Assembly: GCA_946886275.1 (NCBI GenBank)
Contig: CAMPIH010000141.1
Location: 1 to 6,158 of the forward strand
DNA: 6,158 nucleotides
Direction: 5' to 3'
From: an uncultured Sphingosinicella sp.
GTDB lineage: Bacteria; Pseudomonadota; Alphaproteobacteria; Sphingomonadales; Sphingomonadaceae
The position numbers were made by a program, and so were the translations under genes. The notes under the pieces were generated by a model that saw nothing but the letters and a program-made list of their open reading frames with translations, did not search any database and was not told the DNA's origin. This document shows, piece by piece, positions 5,605 to 6,158 of the stretch; position 1 is the first letter of the stretch, and every line of letters begins with the position of its first letter.

Positions 5605-5634
5605 ACCCTAGCAGAAGCCACCGAGTCGGCCCAA
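5605..5634 (-). promoter_or_regulatory. Candidate promoter of the DUF4142 gene
   Basis: On the minus strand TTGGGC (5634-5629) and TAGGGT (5610-5605) are separated by 18 bases, and the ATG lies 22 bases further on. The -10-like box resembles the TAGGCT boxes before two other genes in the window. The -35 matches only at TTG, so support is modest. Confidence 0.3.
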
Positions 5635-5712
5635 ATGGCGCCCGCTTTCGCCGGATCGTCGAGCGACCGCTTTGCCATCGATGCCCACGCCAGCGCCGCG
5701 GCCGTGGTCCCC

Positions 5713-6158
5713 TCAGCTACAGCTTCGCGTGGTCCTTCGGGCCCATGCCGGGTCTTCGCCTGGAAAGTGGCCCTCGATCGCATGCTCGTAGAGCAGGTCG
5801 ACCTGCCAGCGTCCGGCGGCCGCCGGATCCCGGCCCATCACCCGGAAGATATATTCCGCCCGGTCGGGCGCCGTGAAGACGAGGCCGGAGCGGCGGCCGT
5901 TGGCGGCGCCGGTCACGATCGCGAGCGGGCGGTCCGGTTCGCCGGCGCGGAAGATGTGCAGAAGCGGCTCGAAATCGGGCGAGCTGATCGTCACGCCGAT
6001 CGTCTGGCCCGGCATCAGTCCGTGCTGATTGTCTTCGTATCGGCGCCCGTCCGGCAGGATTCCGTCGTCGCAGGCGTCGCCGAGCACTCCTGGATAGCCG
6101 ACTCCGAGCGGCGGCGGGCGGTCATGGTGGCTGATCGGGAGCGGCGGCGGCGGGGGCG
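5713..6158 (-). CDS. PPC-like beta-sandwich protein (N-terminus outside the window)
   Basis: The frame is open from the right edge to TGA at 5715-5713, giving 147 visible residues. They begin with a Pro-rich stretch (PPPPPLPISHHDRPPP, visible residues 1-16). A domain follows that resembles the bacterial pre-peptidase C-terminal (PPC) fold: DGRRYEDNQHGLMPGQTIGV, then SSPDFEPLLHIFRAG, and near the end DRAEYIFRVMGRD and GRWQVDLLY. PPC-type domains occur in exported proteins, so periplasmic or extracellular placement is likely, but the signal peptide would be outside the window. An internal GTG at 6087 could start a shorter product, but the Pro-rich coding stretch upstream remains in frame without a stop and no good ribosome site precedes that GTG. 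The C-terminus is a short Arg/Ser/Cys tail. The function is unknown; the PPC assignment rests on pattern only. Confidence 0.75.
   Translation of the reverse strand, partial: PPPPPLPISHHDRPPPLGVGYPGVLGDACDDGILPDGRRYEDNQHGLMPGQTIGVTISSPDFEPLLHIFRAGEPDRPLAIVTGAANGRRSGLVFTAPDRAEYIFRVMGRDPAAAGRWQVDLLYEHAIEGHFPGEDPAWARRTTRSCS

Overview
This GC-rich window looks like the chromosome of an alphaproteobacterium, most likely a sphingomonad. That is an inference from protein style and composition (strong G/C at third codon positions, DUF3597, DUF4142, a Tat-exported Asp/Gly/Arg repeat protein); no rRNA or other marker gene is present to confirm it. There are no tRNAs, insertion sequences, CRISPR arrays or phage genes. 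Coding density is high, and no gap without a gene exceeds about 175 bases.

Layout, left to right. Bases 1-90 carry the last 29 codons of a plus-strand repeat protein. A plus-strand single-domain VOC protein follows (189-581) and converges on a minus-strand DUF3597 protein (616-1002). That gene is divergent from a large plus-strand class A penicillin-binding protein (1127-3217), which starts at TTG behind a perfect AGGAGG. Next, behind a candidate promoter, is a plus-strand Tat-exported protein (3379-3945) built from six repeats of about 22 residues. It converges on a minus-strand block read right to left: a PPC-like protein whose N-terminus is outside the window (5713-6158), a secreted DUF4142 protein (5055-5582), a four-helix membrane protein (4551-4955) and a second VOC protein (4000-4377).

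How the genes fit together. At least five of the eight complete or partial genes other than the left-edge fragment and the two VOC genes point to the envelope or periplasm: the PBP, the Tat repeat protein, the DUF4142 protein, the four-helix membrane protein and probably the PPC-like protein. No metabolic pathway or defence system is evident, and gaps with hairpins suggest mostly independent transcription units.

The most interesting signal is the repeat family. The gene fragment at the left edge ends in the same Asp/Gly/Arg unit (12 of 15 residues identical to repeat 5) as the complete gene 3.3 kb away, so the locus holds two members of what looks like an undescribed exported repeat family. 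Within the complete gene the unit core is kept by synonymous codons, which suggests selection on the protein. Also notable are the PBP's 63-residue C-terminal tail, about 76% charged, and stacked dyads in the regulatory gaps.
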